Of a stretch of DNA of 64,000 nucleotides, positions 1-8,887 are shown piece after piece. Numbering within the stretch: position 1 is the stretch's first letter; each line of letters opens with the position of its first letter. Both the position numbers and the translations under genes were made by a program. The stretch comes from Stenotrophomonas rhizophila. Lineage in GTDB: Bacteria; Pseudomonadota; Gammaproteobacteria; Xanthomonadales; Xanthomonadaceae. Below the pieces are notes generated by a model. The model searched no databases. It was not told the DNA's origin and saw only the letters and a program-made list of their open reading frames with translations. The DNA lies in assembly GCF_003751305.1 (NCBI RefSeq), contig NZ_RJKV01000001.1, positions 661,581 to 725,580 on the forward strand, written 5' to 3'.

Positions 1-1274
1 CGCTGGGGCTGTGGATGGCCGCGTATGCGGTGATCATGTGGTACTTCGTGCCGCGCGCGAAGGAGCGCGCCTGGATCGCATCGGAAGCGCGTTCCAAGGC
101 GATGGGCCGGATCGTGGACGGCTACACCAACATCCCCACGCTCAAGCTGTTCGCCCACGGCGGGCGCGAGCAGGCCTACGTGGCCGAGGCGATCCAGGAG
201 CTGGCGACCAAGCACCGCGGCCAGACGCGGGTCACCACCGGGCTGGAAATGAGCCTGGCCACCGTCAACGGGTTCCTGATCGTCGGCACGTGCGCGCTGG
301 CGCTGTGGCTGTGGAGCGGCGGGCACATCACCGTCGGTGCGATCACCCTGGCCACCGGCCTGGTGATCCGCATCCACAACATGTCCGGCTGGATCATGTG
401 GACCATCAACGGCATCTTCGAAGACATCGGCACGGTGCAGGATGGCATCACCACCATCTCCCAGCCGTTGACCGTGCAGGACCGCGCCGAGGCGGCGCCG
501 CTGCAGGTTGAGCAGGGCGGGGTGCGTTTCGATCACATCCACTTCCATTACGGCAAGGCCGGTGGCGTGATCGCCGGGCTCGACCTGGACGTGAAGCCTG
601 GCGAGAAGATCGGCCTGGTCGGGCCCTCCGGCGCGGGTAAGTCGACCCTGGTCAACGTGCTGCTGCGCCTGTACGACCTGGAGAGCGGGCAGATCCGCAT
701 TGACGGGCAGGACATCGCGGGGGTCACCCAGGAAAGCCTGCGCCGACAGATCGGCGTGGTCACCCAGGACACCTCGCTGCTGCACCGCTCGATCCGCGAC
801 AACCTGCTGTACGGGCGTCCTGATGCGACCGAGGCGCAGCTGCACGCGGCGGTCGCCAAGGCGCGCGCTTCGGCCTTCATCGATACGCTGGTTGATGGGG
901 AAGGGCGCCGGGGTTACGACGCGCACGTCGGCGAGCGCGGGGTCAAGCTGTCCGGTGGCCAGCGCCAGCGCATCGCGATCGCGCGGGTGCTGCTCAAGGA
1001 CGCGCCGATCCTGGTACTGGATGAAGCCACCTCCGCGCTGGACTCGGAAGTGGAAGCGGCCATCCAGGACAACCTCGACGAGCTGATGGCGGGCAAGACG
1101 GTGATCGCGATCGCGCACCGCCTGTCCACCATCGCGCGCATGGACCGGCTGGTGGTGATGGATCAGGGCCGCATCGTGGAGACCGGCACGCACGCCGAGC
1201 TGATCGCGGCCGGCGGGTTGTATGCGCGGCTGTGGGCGCGGCAGACCGGCGGCTTCGTGGCTGCCGACGCGTAA
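1..1274 (+). CDS. ABC exporter, fused permease/ATPase (5' end outside window)
   Basis: This is the 3' part of a type I ABC exporter half-transporter that would couple ATP hydrolysis to export of a substrate not identifiable here. The frame is already open at base 3, so the true start lies upstream. The first 150 or so visible residues are the end of the transmembrane domain, with hydrophobic helices. The rest is a complete nucleotide-binding domain: Walker A GPSGAGKST, Q-loop GVVTQDTSL, signature LSGGQRQR, Walker B ILVLDEATSALD and switch histidine in AIAHRLSTI. A strong hairpin terminator follows. The fusion order (membrane domain then ATPase) fits MsbA/multidrug-type exporters, but the substrate is unknown. 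Confidence 0.9.
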   Translation, partial: LGLWMAAYAVIMWYFVPRAKERAWIASEARSKAMGRIVDGYTNIPTLKLFAHGGREQAYVAEAIQELATKHRGQTRVTTGLEMSLATVNGFLIVGTCALALWLWSGGHITVGAITLATGLVIRIHNMSGWIMWTINGIFEDIGTVQDGITTISQPLTVQDRAEAAPLQVEQGGVRFDHIHFHYGKAGGVIAGLDLDVKPGEKIGLVGPSGAGKSTLVNVLLRLYDLESGQIRIDGQDIAGVTQESLRRQIGVVTQDTSLLHRSIRDNLLYGRPDATEAQLHAAVAKARASAFIDTLVDGEGRRGYDAHVGERGVKLSGGQRQRIAIARVLLKDAPILVLDEATSALDSEVEAAIQDNLDELMAGKTVIAIAHRLSTIARMDRLVVMDQGRIVETGTHAELIAAGGLYARLWARQTGGFVAADA

Positions 1275-1304
1275 GTCGCGTCATGCCCACCACGCAGAAA
1301 AGAG

Positions 1305-1330
1305 AACGGCCCGGGTCACCCCGGGCCGTT
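1305..1330. terminator. Bidirectional hairpin terminator
   Basis: A perfect 11-bp stem (AACGGCCCGGG paired with CCCGGGCCGTT, loop TCAC) lies between the convergent ABC exporter and DUF885 genes. It can act for both strands. The flanking U-tract is short. Confidence 0.7.
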
Positions 1331-1359
1331 TGCCTGTCTGACGAGGAACCAGGCAGTCC

Positions 1360-3168
1360 TTACTCGATCGGCTGATCCAGCATCAGCTGGCGCGCGAAGC
1401 GCACCGGCGGGGCGCCGTAGGACAGCATCTGGTCGTGGTACGCCTTCAGGTTGAACTTCGCGCCCTGCTTGTCCTGCACGGCCTTGCGGGTATCGAAGTG
1501 TTCCTGCGCGCCGACGAAGTAAGTCGGCAGCTGCGCGGAGGTCAGCTGCGCACGCACCCACTTGCCCGACGCTTCGCTTTCCTGCTGGAAGGCGTCGTGG
1601 GTCATCAGGTGCATCGCCTGCTCACGCGTCCAGTTGTCCACGTGCACGCCCTGATCCAGGATCGCGTTGGAGATGGTGCGCAGGTAGAACTTCAGCTGCA
1701 CCAGGTGGAACAGCGGATCGTTGTCCAGGTAACCCTGTTCCTGCATCATCCGCTCGGTGTAGACCGCCCAGCCTTCGGCGAACAGGCCCGACCGCAGGAC
1801 CGCGCGCAGCGTGGACGGGAACTTGCCCGAGTGCCAGCCTTCCAGGTAATGGCCCGGGGTGCCTTCGTGAATGCTCAGCAGGTGGATCATGCGGCTGTTG
1901 TATTCGCGCAGGAACGAATCAACCTGCTTGTCGGTCCAGTCGTCCGGGATCGGCGAGACCGCATAGAAGGTCTTCAGGTTCTTGTCGAGCGGGCCCGGCG
2001 AATCGCAGTAGGCCACGGCGACGCCACGCTGGAATTCCGGCATCAGGATGATGTCGACCGGCGAATCGGGCAGGGTCATCAGGTCATGCTTGCGCACGAA
2101 TTCGGTGGACTGCTCCAGCGCGGCCTTGGCGTCTTCAACGACCTTGTCGCGTGCCGGCTTGTCGGCATAGGCCAGCTCCAGCGCGGCTTCGATCGCGGCC
2201 TGCTGCTGCTCGTCGCTCGGGTTGGCCGGCAGCGCCGGGGCGCCGGGCTTGTCCTTGAGCACGGTCTGCGCGATGCCATACATGTCCTGGCGCACGCGCT
2301 TGAGTTCGGCACGCGCGCGCTCGCCGATCTCAGCGCGCGAGAGCGAGGAGTTCAGCGCGAACTTCAGCTTCTGGTCGTACAGCTCCGCACCGATGCGGAA
2401 GTCCCCCTTGGCGTTCGGCACCAGGGTCTTGTCCAGCCAGGTCTGCTGTTCGTCGACAGCCTTCTTCAGGCCCTCGATCGCGGCCTGCAGGCGCTTCTGG
2501 TCTTCGGCCGGCAGCTCACCGATGTGCGGGGTGATGAAGGTATCGACGATGCTCAGGATGCCGCGGTTCTGCTTGGCCACGGTTTCGGCGTGGATCTTCG
2601 GCACGCGGGCCGGGTCCAGGTTCTCGCGCGCCTGGGCGAAGATCTGCGGCAGCTTCTCCATGCGCGCGGTGGCCGACTTCAGGCGGTCGGGGAGCGGGGC
2701 GAACTCACGCGCCATCAGGCCGTAGAGCGCGCTGCCGGCCATGCCGTTGTACATCTGCGGGTCCCACTTGGGCGACTGCAGCACTTCCGCGGTCCAGACT
2801 TCGGACTGCAGCTGGTTGCGCAGGATCGCCGCGTCCACCTGGTTCTCGCGCGAGAGCTTGCTGACGTCGATCTTGTCCAGATCGCCCAGCAGTGCCTTGT
2901 ATGCGGTCAGCACCTTCTGCTGGCCGGCCGCGCTCAGGTCGTCGATCTCGCTGTCGTAGCGGTGGTCGCCGATCTGGGTGGCGCTGATCGGGGACAGCTG
3001 CATCCAGGTGTCCAGGGCGCGCTTGGACAGGTCGGCGAAAGCCGTATCGACCGCAGCGTCACCGGCCGGGGTGGCCGCTTCGGTGCCGGTGGTGGGCGTG
3101 GGGGAGTCGGCCTGCTGGCAGCCACCAAGGGCGGCGATCAGGGCGAGGGCAAGCAGATGCTGGCGCAT
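1360..3168 (-). CDS. DUF885 family lipoprotein, putative zinc metallopeptidase
   Basis: A 602-residue exported protein of the DUF885 family, whose members resemble zinc metallopeptidases. The start at 3168 has a good ribosome site (AGGA) and gives a lipoprotein signal peptide with lipobox LGGC and acylated Cys17; the frame also stays open upstream. The HEGTPGH motif at residues 434-440 is the HExxxGH-like presumed metal-binding and catalytic signature of this family. A downstream EGWAVYTE segment is also typical. The low-complexity Ala/Thr linker after Cys17 suggests a tethered periplasmic domain. The substrate is unknown. Confidence 0.85.
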   Translation of the reverse strand: MRQHLLALALIAALGGCQQADSPTPTTGTEAATPAGDAAVDTAFADLSKRALDTWMQLSPISATQIGDHRYDSEIDDLSAAGQQKVLTAYKALLGDLDKIDVSKLSRENQVDAAILRNQLQSEVWTAEVLQSPKWDPQMYNGMAGSALYGLMAREFAPLPDRLKSATARMEKLPQIFAQARENLDPARVPKIHAETVAKQNRGILSIVDTFITPHIGELPAEDQKRLQAAIEGLKKAVDEQQTWLDKTLVPNAKGDFRIGAELYDQKLKFALNSSLSRAEIGERARAELKRVRQDMYGIAQTVLKDKPGAPALPANPSDEQQQAAIEAALELAYADKPARDKVVEDAKAALEQSTEFVRKHDLMTLPDSPVDIILMPEFQRGVAVAYCDSPGPLDKNLKTFYAVSPIPDDWTDKQVDSFLREYNSRMIHLLSIHEGTPGHYLEGWHSGKFPSTLRAVLRSGLFAEGWAVYTERMMQEQGYLDNDPLFHLVQLKFYLRTISNAILDQGVHVDNWTREQAMHLMTHDAFQQESEASGKWVRAQLTSAQLPTYFVGAQEHFDTRKAVQDKQGAKFNLKAYHDQMLSYGAPPVRFARQLMLDQPIE

Positions 3169-3272
3169 CGGTGTTCCTGTACTGGGGACAATCCCCGAGC
3201 ATAGGGCCGATGGCCGCCTTTGTCCCCGTGCCATTGGATTACCATGGGCCCCTTTCCAGCAGGAGGCGTGTC

Positions 3273-3629
3273 ATGCAGTACGAAGGCAGCTGTCATTGCG
3301 GAAACATCGCATTCATGATCGAGACCGATGCGCCGATCGACGACGTGGTTGATTGCAACTGCTCGTTGTGCCGCCGTCGCGGTGGCCTGTTGTGGTTCGG
3401 CCCGCGCGCAGCGTTGCACCTGACCACCGATCCGGCAGCGGTGGCGACCTACCAGTTCAACAAGCACCACCTGGATCACCACTATTGTCGCGACTGCGGC
3501 ATTGCCCCGTTCAGCGAGGGCGACGACCCGCGCAGCGGCCAGCGCATGGTGGCGGTCAACGTACGATGCCTGCCCGGGGTGGACCTGGGCGGCGTGAAGA
3601 TCACCGCTTTTGATGGAGCTGCACTGTGA
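3273..3629 (+). CDS. GFA (glutathione-dependent formaldehyde-activating-like) domain protein
   Basis: A 118-residue protein of the GFA/CENP-V-like zinc-binding family. The start at 3273 follows a perfect AGGAGG eight bases upstream. Zinc ligands are visible as SCHCG near the N terminus, CNCSLCRR about 30 residues later and YCRDCG near residue 70. This is the usual spacing of the two zinc sites. The family binds glutathione adducts or has no proven activity, so the name does not establish formaldehyde metabolism. The stop codon overlaps the GTG start of the next gene, which implies translational coupling. Confidence 0.85.
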   Translation: MQYEGSCHCGNIAFMIETDAPIDDVVDCNCSLCRRRGGLLWFGPRAALHLTTDPAAVATYQFNKHHLDHHYCRDCGIAPFSEGDDPRSGQRMVAVNVRCLPGVDLGGVKITAFDGAAL

Positions 3630-4438
3630 CCGAGTGGAAAGGACGGGCCCGCGCCGGGCTGGCAGGGATGCTGTTGTTGGGCCTGGTGGCCTGTGGCCGC
3701 AGCGGCGAGGACTACGCGGCCGATACGGCCGCCGGGGCCGTGGCCTCACCGGAAGGTGCGTTCCTGGCCTATGAGCATGACCTGCGCATCCAACTCGATG
3801 CAAAGCGCATCAGTGAGCGGGTGAAGGCCGTGTCCGAGGCCTGCCAGAGCAACCGGTTCGGGGATTGTGCCGTGCTGCAGGTAGGCGAGGAAGGCGGTGA
3901 AAGCCGTTCCGGCTCGATCCGCGTGCGCATCGCCCCCAAGGGCGTGGAACCGATCATCGCGCTGGCCGGTGAAGGCGGCGATGTGGCTTCGCGCAACACC
4001 CATGCCGAAGATCTTGCCCAGCAGGTGGCCGATACCGCGCTGACCCAGACACGGCTGCAGAAAGAACATGCACAGCTTCAGGCCTATCAGCAGCGCAGCG
4101 ACATGAAGGTCGCCGATCTGCTGGCGGTCTCGCAGCGCATGGCGGAGATCGAGGCCGGCCTGGAGCAGGCCAACAAGGACGCGGCACAGCAACGCCGGCG
4201 GATCGACACCCAACTGGTCACGATGCACTTCGAAGGGCCGGCCGGGCAGCGCAGCCGCAGTGAAATCGGCAAGGCATTCAGTGAGTTCGGATCGATCTTC
4301 ACCACCAGTATCGCCTTCGTGATCCGCGCGGTCGCCGCGCTGCTGCCGGTGGGCGTGGTGGTCTGGGCACTCGGAGCCGTGGGCCTGGCGCTGTGGCGCC
4401 GTCGCAAGCGGCGCAAGGCCGCGACGGCCGCACGCTGA
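3626..4438 (+). CDS. DUF4349 domain lipoprotein
   Basis: A 270-residue inner-membrane or lipid-anchored protein of the DUF4349 family. The GTG start overlaps the preceding stop by 4 bases. The N terminus is basic, then hydrophobic, ending in a lipobox with Cys23. The middle part carries the conserved region with strands around residues 50-120. It is followed by a coiled-coil-like stretch rich in Gln, Ala and Glu at about 130-195. A C-terminal transmembrane helix at about 230-252 precedes a very basic tail (RRRKRRK). This topology, an extracytoplasmic domain with a coiled coil and a C-terminal anchor, is typical of the family. The function is unknown. Confidence 0.85.
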   Translation: MTEWKGRARAGLAGMLLLGLVACGRSGEDYAADTAAGAVASPEGAFLAYEHDLRIQLDAKRISERVKAVSEACQSNRFGDCAVLQVGEEGGESRSGSIRVRIAPKGVEPIIALAGEGGDVASRNTHAEDLAQQVADTALTQTRLQKEHAQLQAYQQRSDMKVADLLAVSQRMAEIEAGLEQANKDAAQQRRRIDTQLVTMHFEGPAGQRSRSEIGKAFSEFGSIFTTSIAFVIRAVAALLPVGVVVWALGAVGLALWRRRKRRKAATAAR

Positions 4439-4447
4439 TGGAGCGAT

Positions 4448-4473
4448 CGTGCCGCGCCTGAAAGCGCGGCACG
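4448..4473. terminator. Hairpin between convergent genes
   Basis: A perfect 10-bp inverted repeat (CGTGCCGCGC with GCGCGGCACG, loop CTGAAA) lies between the DUF4349 gene and the next minus-strand gene. There is no U-tract, so its strength as a terminator is uncertain. Confidence 0.5.
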
Positions 4474-4482
4474 ACGGTTGAC

Positions 4483-4776
4483 TCAGCCTTCGTCCTGCTC
4501 GTATTCCACGAACACATCCAGTTCCAGCGCCAGTTCCTGCACGGCATCACGCACGCGCTGGGCGCCGAGTGCATTGCCCACTTCCACTTCCAGTTCGTGG
4601 GTGCCCGGGCCGATGTCATCGGACAGGCCGGCCGAGCTGGAATCGTCGTCGTCCATGTGCGGCATCAGGTCGTCGGTTTCCTCGACGTGTTCGATCCCCT
4701 CGATGCTCTGCAGCAGGTCGGTGATGGCACGTGCATCGTCTTCGGTGCCGGTGATTCGCAGTCGCAACAGGGCCAT
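4483..4776 (-). CDS. Small acidic hypothetical protein
   Basis: A 97-residue protein with a good ribosome site (AGGA) before the ATG at 4776. The N terminus (MALLRLRITGTEDDARAI) suggests a small alpha/beta fold. The middle carries a strongly acidic run with four consecutive Asp after MPHM. No signal peptide or membrane segment is visible. The reading frame has codon usage like its neighbours and its own ribosome site, which supports a real gene. I do not recognise the family. Confidence 0.75.
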   Translation of the reverse strand: MALLRLRITGTEDDARAITDLLQSIEGIEHVEETDDLMPHMDDDDSSSAGLSDDIGPGTHELEVEVGNALGAQRVRDAVQELALELDVFVEYEQDEG

Positions 4777-4863
4777 GGGCGGGTCCTCGGGGAAAGGGAC
4801 TCCAGCCTAGCCAGCGTGCGGAAAAGATCGGGTGAGGATGCGTGCTGGATCGTGGCGTCCGGT

Positions 4864-5814
4864 TCAGTCGTGCGCGCGGTCCGCAGGCGGCAGGCCCAGC
4901 AGTTCATCGGGCAGGGCCGGCAGCGGGGTGCGCTCATCCAGTGCTTCGCGCTTGAGCCAGTCCATGAACGCCTGCGCGGTCGGGCTGAGCGGCCGGTGTT
5001 CGGCGTGGACCACGTAGTAGGCGTAGCGCGCCTTGAGTGCGGGACCGGGCAGGCGCACCAGCTCATAGCGCTGCAGGTAGGGCTGGGCGATGTGCTTGCG
5101 CGCCAGCACTGCGCCGATGCCGTACACCGCGGCGCGCATCGCATCGGTGCTGTCGCTGAAGGTGTGCAGCGAAGGCAGGTCCAGTCCGCGCACACCCGCC
5201 GCCCGGAACCAGTCGCGCCAGCCCTGCGGTGACATGTCGCTGAGCAGCGGCAGCGCGGCGATCTGCGCCGGGTCGCGCAAGGCCGATACCCCCGGCAGTG
5301 CCGGTGAGGCGACCGGGCAGAGTTCGTCGTCCATCAGGTGATGGGCGGTCATGCCCGGCCACTGGCCAAGACCGTAACGGATGCCCAGTTCCGGCCCCGT
5401 CTCGTCGAAGCGGACCAGCTCGGTGCTGGTCTGCAGTTCAATGCGCATGCGCGGATGCTGTTGGGCGAAGCGCGGCAACCGCGGGATCAGCCAGCAGTAC
5501 GACAGCGAGCGGATGGTGGTGACCCGCAGCGGCACGATGTCCGCCTGCGGATGCAGATTGCCGGCCACCGCATTGAGATCGCTCAGTGCCGCCGCTGCGG
5601 CATCGGCCAGCTGGCGGCCTTCGGCGGTCAGGCGCACACCGCGCGCGTGGCGCTGGAACAGCACGGTCCCGAGCAGCTCTTCCAGCCGTCGCACATGGTG
5701 GCTGACCGCACTGGCGGTGAGGTGCAGCTCCTGGGCGGCGTGGGCGAAGTTCTGGTGGCGTGCGGCAACGGCGAACACCCCCAGCGCAGGCAGCAAAGCC
5801 GGGCGGAGAATCAT
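4864..5814 (-). CDS. LysR-family transcriptional regulator (GcvA-like)
   Basis: A 316-residue LysR-type regulator. Residues 1-65 form the winged helix-turn-helix (FAHAAQELHLTASAVSHHVRRLEE, described here by its boundaries at about 25-48). A substrate-binding domain follows from about residue 90. The start at 5814 has no strong ribosome site; an alternative ATG lies at 5832. It is divergent from an EamA-family transporter gene 159 bases away, the usual arrangement for a LysR regulator and its target. The open frame extends far upstream on the same strand (to 7164), but that part runs antisense through other genes and is not credible. Confidence 0.9.
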   Translation of the reverse strand: MILRPALLPALGVFAVAARHQNFAHAAQELHLTASAVSHHVRRLEELLGTVLFQRHARGVRLTAEGRQLADAAAAALSDLNAVAGNLHPQADIVPLRVTTIRSLSYCWLIPRLPRFAQQHPRMRIELQTSTELVRFDETGPELGIRYGLGQWPGMTAHHLMDDELCPVASPALPGVSALRDPAQIAALPLLSDMSPQGWRDWFRAAGVRGLDLPSLHTFSDSTDAMRAAVYGIGAVLARKHIAQPYLQRYELVRLPGPALKARYAYYVVHAEHRPLSPTAQAFMDWLKREALDERTPLPALPDELLGLPPADRAHD

Positions 5815-5824
5815 GGTCGAGACC

Positions 5825-5837
5825 CAAATCATATTTG
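5825..5837. promoter_or_regulatory. Possible LysR autoregulatory half-palindrome
   Basis: CAAAT-CAT-ATTTG is a perfect 5-3-5 inverted repeat 11 bases before the LysR start, in the divergent LysR/EamA control region. It lies in an A/T-rich patch in otherwise GC-rich DNA. Assignment as the regulator's site is inference. Confidence 0.3.
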
Positions 5838-5973
5838 TGGCTTGCACGGATACTACGCGCTTGTGGGCACGCAGCGGCAGGCGGATGCTGTCGCCCTTCC
5901 TCCCCGGATTCACGCGCATGTTGCCGTCCCTTATCGCCTGTTCCGCGCGCCTGCCTTGTTTCGGGGGCTGGTC

Positions 5974-6852
5974 ATGAGCGGGGCACCGCTGGCCGCCGGT
6001 ACGGTGGAGCGCGATTGGCGCACGCCGCTGGAACTGACCGTGCTCGGCGCGATCTGGGGGTGCTCGTTCCTGTTCATGCGGATGGCCGTGCCTGCCTTCG
6101 GACCGTACGCACTGGTGGAGGTACGGCTGCTGCTCGGCGCGCTCGTGCTGTTGCCGTTCCTGTGGCAGGCGCGCGCGCAGTTCCCGGCGCGACGCTGGTT
6201 GTGGCTGGCACCGATCGGCCTGATCAACTCGGCCATCCCGTTCGTACTGTTCGCCTGGGCCGCGCAACGCGCCCCGGCCGCGATCGGTGCGATCTGCAAT
6301 GCGATGACCGTGCTGTTCGCCGCGCTGATCGCGTTCCTCTTCTTCGGCGAAAAGATCGGCATGCGCCGCGCGATCGCCCTGCTGGTCGGCTTCGCCGGCG
6401 TGGTGGTGCTGGCCACGGCCAAAGTGTCCGGTCTGAGCATCGGTGCGGCGGTGATGGCCGGTGCCCTGGCCGCGCTGTTGTATGGCCTGGGCGTCAATCT
6501 GGTGAAGCGCCACATGACCGGTCTGCCACCGGCGGCGTCGGCCGGTGCCACGCTCGGCTGCGCGGCCATCCTGCTGCTGCCGATGGCGCTGACCCATTGG
6601 CCGACCGCCCCGATCCCGATGCTCTCCTGGGCCTGCGCGATCGCGCTGGGCGTGGTCTGCACCGGCCTGGCGTTCCTGATGTTCTATCGCCTGATCGCCC
6701 GCATTGGCCCGGCCCGTGCCTCGACCGTGACCTACCTGGTACCGATGTTCGGCGCGCTGTTCGCGTGGGTGTTCCTGGGTGAACCGGTGACCGGGGCGAT
6801 GGTCGTGGCGGGCGTGTTGATTCTTGGCAGCGTGGCGGTGTCGCAGCGATAG
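5974..6852 (+). CDS. EamA/DMT-superfamily transporter
   Basis: A 292-residue inner-membrane protein with about ten predicted hydrophobic helices arranged as two EamA repeats. The second repeat has the typical FGALFAWVFLGEPVTG stretch near the C terminus. Members export metabolites or amino acids or take up small solutes; the substrate cannot be read from sequence. The ATG at 5974 follows a G-rich ribosome site. The frame stays open upstream, but that stretch is antisense to the LysR gene. Divergence from that regulator suggests control by it. Confidence 0.9.
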   Translation: MSGAPLAAGTVERDWRTPLELTVLGAIWGCSFLFMRMAVPAFGPYALVEVRLLLGALVLLPFLWQARAQFPARRWLWLAPIGLINSAIPFVLFAWAAQRAPAAIGAICNAMTVLFAALIAFLFFGEKIGMRRAIALLVGFAGVVVLATAKVSGLSIGAAVMAGALAALLYGLGVNLVKRHMTGLPPAASAGATLGCAAILLLPMALTHWPTAPIPMLSWACAIALGVVCTGLAFLMFYRLIARIGPARASTVTYLVPMFGALFAWVFLGEPVTGAMVVAGVLILGSVAVSQR

Positions 6853-6870
6853 GCCGTCGGGTCCGCCTGC

Positions 6871-6894
6871 AGCCACCCATGGGGTGGCTCTACC
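6871..6894 (-). repeat. SMAG-type (GTAG) palindromic repeat
   Basis: On the minus strand this reads GTAG followed by AGCCACCCC and its near-complement around CATG. It is the GTAG-headed REP form known from Stenotrophomonas (SMAG). A close relative is at 12061-12084. Confidence 0.65.
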
Positions 6895-6931
6895 GAGGCA
6901 TCCGGACGCTGACGCGTCGGTTATCGCATCC

Positions 6932-7831
6932 TCAGCGCACCGGCACCGGGATGTTGCACAGGTCGATGTGGCCGGCCGGGCGCTTGTAGAAGTCATCGAC
7001 GCGGTTGCGGCGCGCTTCGGTCGCATCGGCAAAGGTCCTGGAGTCGGTGCGCAGCACCTGCAGCCTGGGTCGCTCCGCAGCCGGTACATCGCTGGCACGC
7101 TGGATCGACTGGATCGCCGTGCGCTGCGCCGGATCGGCGTAGAAGCCCATCGGTGCCGGTCCACGCGGCAGCGCGCTGAGCAGCTCCATGCCCTGCAGCA
7201 CGCGGCCGACCACCGTGATGTTGCGGTCCAGCTGACGCGGGGACTGCCCGGTCACGACGTACAGCTCGGCGCCGATGCTGCTGTCTTCCTCGTTGTTGCG
7301 GCCGGCGCCCAGTGCACCGTAGCAATGCGCCAGCCAGGTCTTGCCGTCCTTGCGATCCTGGCCCACCGGGAAGCCGTCGACGAAACCGGTCTGGTCGGCC
7401 CAGCCGTCACGGTCGGGCAGCAGGCTGACCTTGAGCCCCTTGCTGTCGCGCTGGAATTCGGCAGGCAGTTTGCGCTTGGCACTGCCAAGGGCTTTTGCCT
7501 TGGCCGCGTCATCCGCATCGGCATCGCCGAACTGCACCACGAAGTTGTCCTGCGCGCGGTAGATGCTCTCGCCATCCCAGAAGTGCTCGTGGGCCAATGT
7601 CTGGATGTTGCCCACGTGCTGCGGCGCGAACGCCGGGGCCAACTCGATGATGACCCGGCCGCCGGGCAGATTCATGTACAGCAGGTTGGCCGGGTCGGGC
7701 GTGCGCCAGTCGCTGTCCGGTGACGCGTCCAGGATCTGCTGCGCGCTGCGGTAAGGCGTGGCCGCGCTGGCAAGGCTGGGCAGCAGGCAGGCCAGGGCGA
7801 GGGTAAGCACGGCGAAGCGATGATTCTGCAT
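6932..7831 (-). CDS. Periplasmic cyclophilin-type peptidylprolyl isomerase
   Basis: A 299-residue exported protein. The ATG at 7831 has a GGGGA ribosome site and yields a signal peptide ending near ASA. The cyclophilin-like core starts at about residue 45 ([18 protein letters not shown]) and contains an [20 protein letters not shown] segment in two parts, matching the F..G..IYR...FV.Q.GD signature of cyclophilins. It is longer than canonical cyclophilins (about 165 residues) and has an extra central loop. Such proteins are predicted prolyl isomerases in the periplasm. Gene context gives no specific partner. Confidence 0.85.
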   Translation of the reverse strand: MQNHRFAVLTLALACLLPSLASAATPYRSAQQILDASPDSDWRTPDPANLLYMNLPGGRVIIELAPAFAPQHVGNIQTLAHEHFWDGESIYRAQDNFVVQFGDADADDAAKAKALGSAKRKLPAEFQRDSKGLKVSLLPDRDGWADQTGFVDGFPVGQDRKDGKTWLAHCYGALGAGRNNEEDSSIGAELYVVTGQSPRQLDRNITVVGRVLQGMELLSALPRGPAPMGFYADPAQRTAIQSIQRASDVPAAERPRLQVLRTDSRTFADATEARRNRVDDFYKRPAGHIDLCNIPVPVR

Positions 7832-7909
7832 GGTGTCCCCGAAGATGGTGGCGTCCCGATAATGCGCGAGCGGCGTACTGCGTGTCATGTCACGGTGCGG
7901 GTTACCTCG

Positions 7910-8365
7910 TCACTCCGCGTGAGCGGCGAAGTAATCGTCCAAGGCTTTGCCGGCGCACTGACCCCGCTGCCGCGGACCCGGTTGGGCTTCACAGGCAGCC
8001 AGCGCGGGGTGGATCGCGACGTAATCCACCACCACGTCTTCGGCCGGGCGCGTCGAGGCGCGATAGCAGATCATCGCGCGGTAGACCGTGTATACCGCCG
8101 CATCCACAGGGGGCAGGTCGCTGAAGACCTCGTCGACCGTTTCGCGCGCCATCGCGGCGTGCCATGACGGGTCCGTCTTGATCGGCTCCGCACGGGCCAG
8201 CACGCTCTCCCGGCTATCGCCGCGCTGGCGCGCGTCCAAGGCCAGCAGCGCGACGCTGATCGACTCATGCGAGCCATCGACGAAGTTGCATCCCTTCATG
8301 GCGTGGGCGGGGCCTGCGGCAGCGGCCAACAGGGCAAGCGAGAGGACGGCAGTGCGGGTCTTCAT
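7910..8365 (-). CDS. Secreted hypothetical protein
   Basis: A 151-residue protein with a clear signal peptide (MKTRTAVLSLALLAAAAG, cleavage after AHA). The mature part has conserved-looking Cys residues (GCNF, ICYR, AACEAQ, GQCAGK) that could form two disulfides. The ATG at 8365 has only a weak ribosome site. The mature sequence is helical in character with a motif DPSWHAAMARET near its middle. I do not recognise the family. The upstream region is shared with the divergent PadR gene. Confidence 0.7.
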   Translation of the reverse strand: MKTRTAVLSLALLAAAAGPAHAMKGCNFVDGSHESISVALLALDARQRGDSRESVLARAEPIKTDPSWHAAMARETVDEVFSDLPPVDAAVYTVYRAMICYRASTRPAEDVVVDYVAIHPALAACEAQPGPRQRGQCAGKALDDYFAAHAE

Positions 8366-8489
8366 GACGTCATGTGCGTTCCATGGGGAGAGCGATTCTG
8401 ACAGATCGCCTCGCACCGGGGCCTTCGGATCGTCGGGCATCCCAACCGGCACGGTGACTAACGACACATCCGCTATAGCGAAGTTAGGA

Positions 8490-8510
8490 CTAGTGTGGAC
8501 TCCACGCTAG
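8490..8510. promoter_or_regulatory. Putative PadR operator
   Basis: CTAGTGTGGA-C-TCCACGCTAG is a 21-bp palindrome with 9 of 10 complementary pairs, ending 11 bases before the PadR ATG. A second perfect palindrome CGCTATAGCG sits at 8471-8480. PadR repressors commonly bind palindromes in their own promoter, so autoregulation is likely. Confidence 0.5.
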
Positions 8511-8521
8511 CGGAGACCGCC

Positions 8522-8887
8522 ATGAGCGACCACGAAGTCCACCTCAAGAAGTTCCAGAAAGAGCTCAGCTCCGGCACGGTATCCCTGGCCTTGCTGGCAG
8601 TGTTGGCCAAGGCCGGTGAGCCGCTGTATGGCTACCTGATCGCCAAGGAGCTGGAGCGGGTAGGGGAAGGCGTGCTGAGTGGCAAGCAGAGCGCGCTGTA
8701 CCCGGTGCTGCGCAACCTGGAAGGGGCCGGGTTGCTGGAAAGCCATGTCGAGCCGTCGGTGGCCGGGCCACCGCGCCGCTATTACCGCATCAATGACACG
8801 GGGCACGAGGTGCTCAGGCAATGGACCGCCGCGTGGCGCGCCACCCGTGATTCCGTCGATTCCGTCCTGGAAGGGGTAACCGCATGA
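8522..8887 (+). CDS. PadR-family transcriptional regulator
   Basis: A 121-residue PadR-type winged-helix regulator. The signature is LYGYLIAKELE followed by YPVLRNLEGAGLLES and a wing with RRYYRINDTG. A GGAG ribosome site precedes the ATG at 8522. PadR proteins bind palindromic operators as dimers, and a near-perfect palindrome lies directly upstream. The gene overlaps the next gene by ATGA. Pairing of a PadR gene with a DUF1700/sensor-domain membrane protein is a recurrent arrangement, which suggests that the regulator controls or is controlled with that membrane protein. Confidence 0.9.
   Translation: MSDHEVHLKKFQKELSSGTVSLALLAVLAKAGEPLYGYLIAKELERVGEGVLSGKQSALYPVLRNLEGAGLLESHVEPSVAGPPRRYYRINDTGHEVLRQWTAAWRATRDSVDSVLEGVTA

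Noticed and set aside
1435..3204. A 589-codon plus-strand frame opposite the DUF885 gene
   Set aside because: The minus strand carries a signal peptide, lipobox and metal-binding motif; the plus-strand frame has none.
5815..7164. Upstream extension of the LysR frame to 766 residues
   Set aside because: The extension runs antisense through the EamA gene and part of the cyclophilin gene. The helix-turn-helix begins right after the ATG at 5814.
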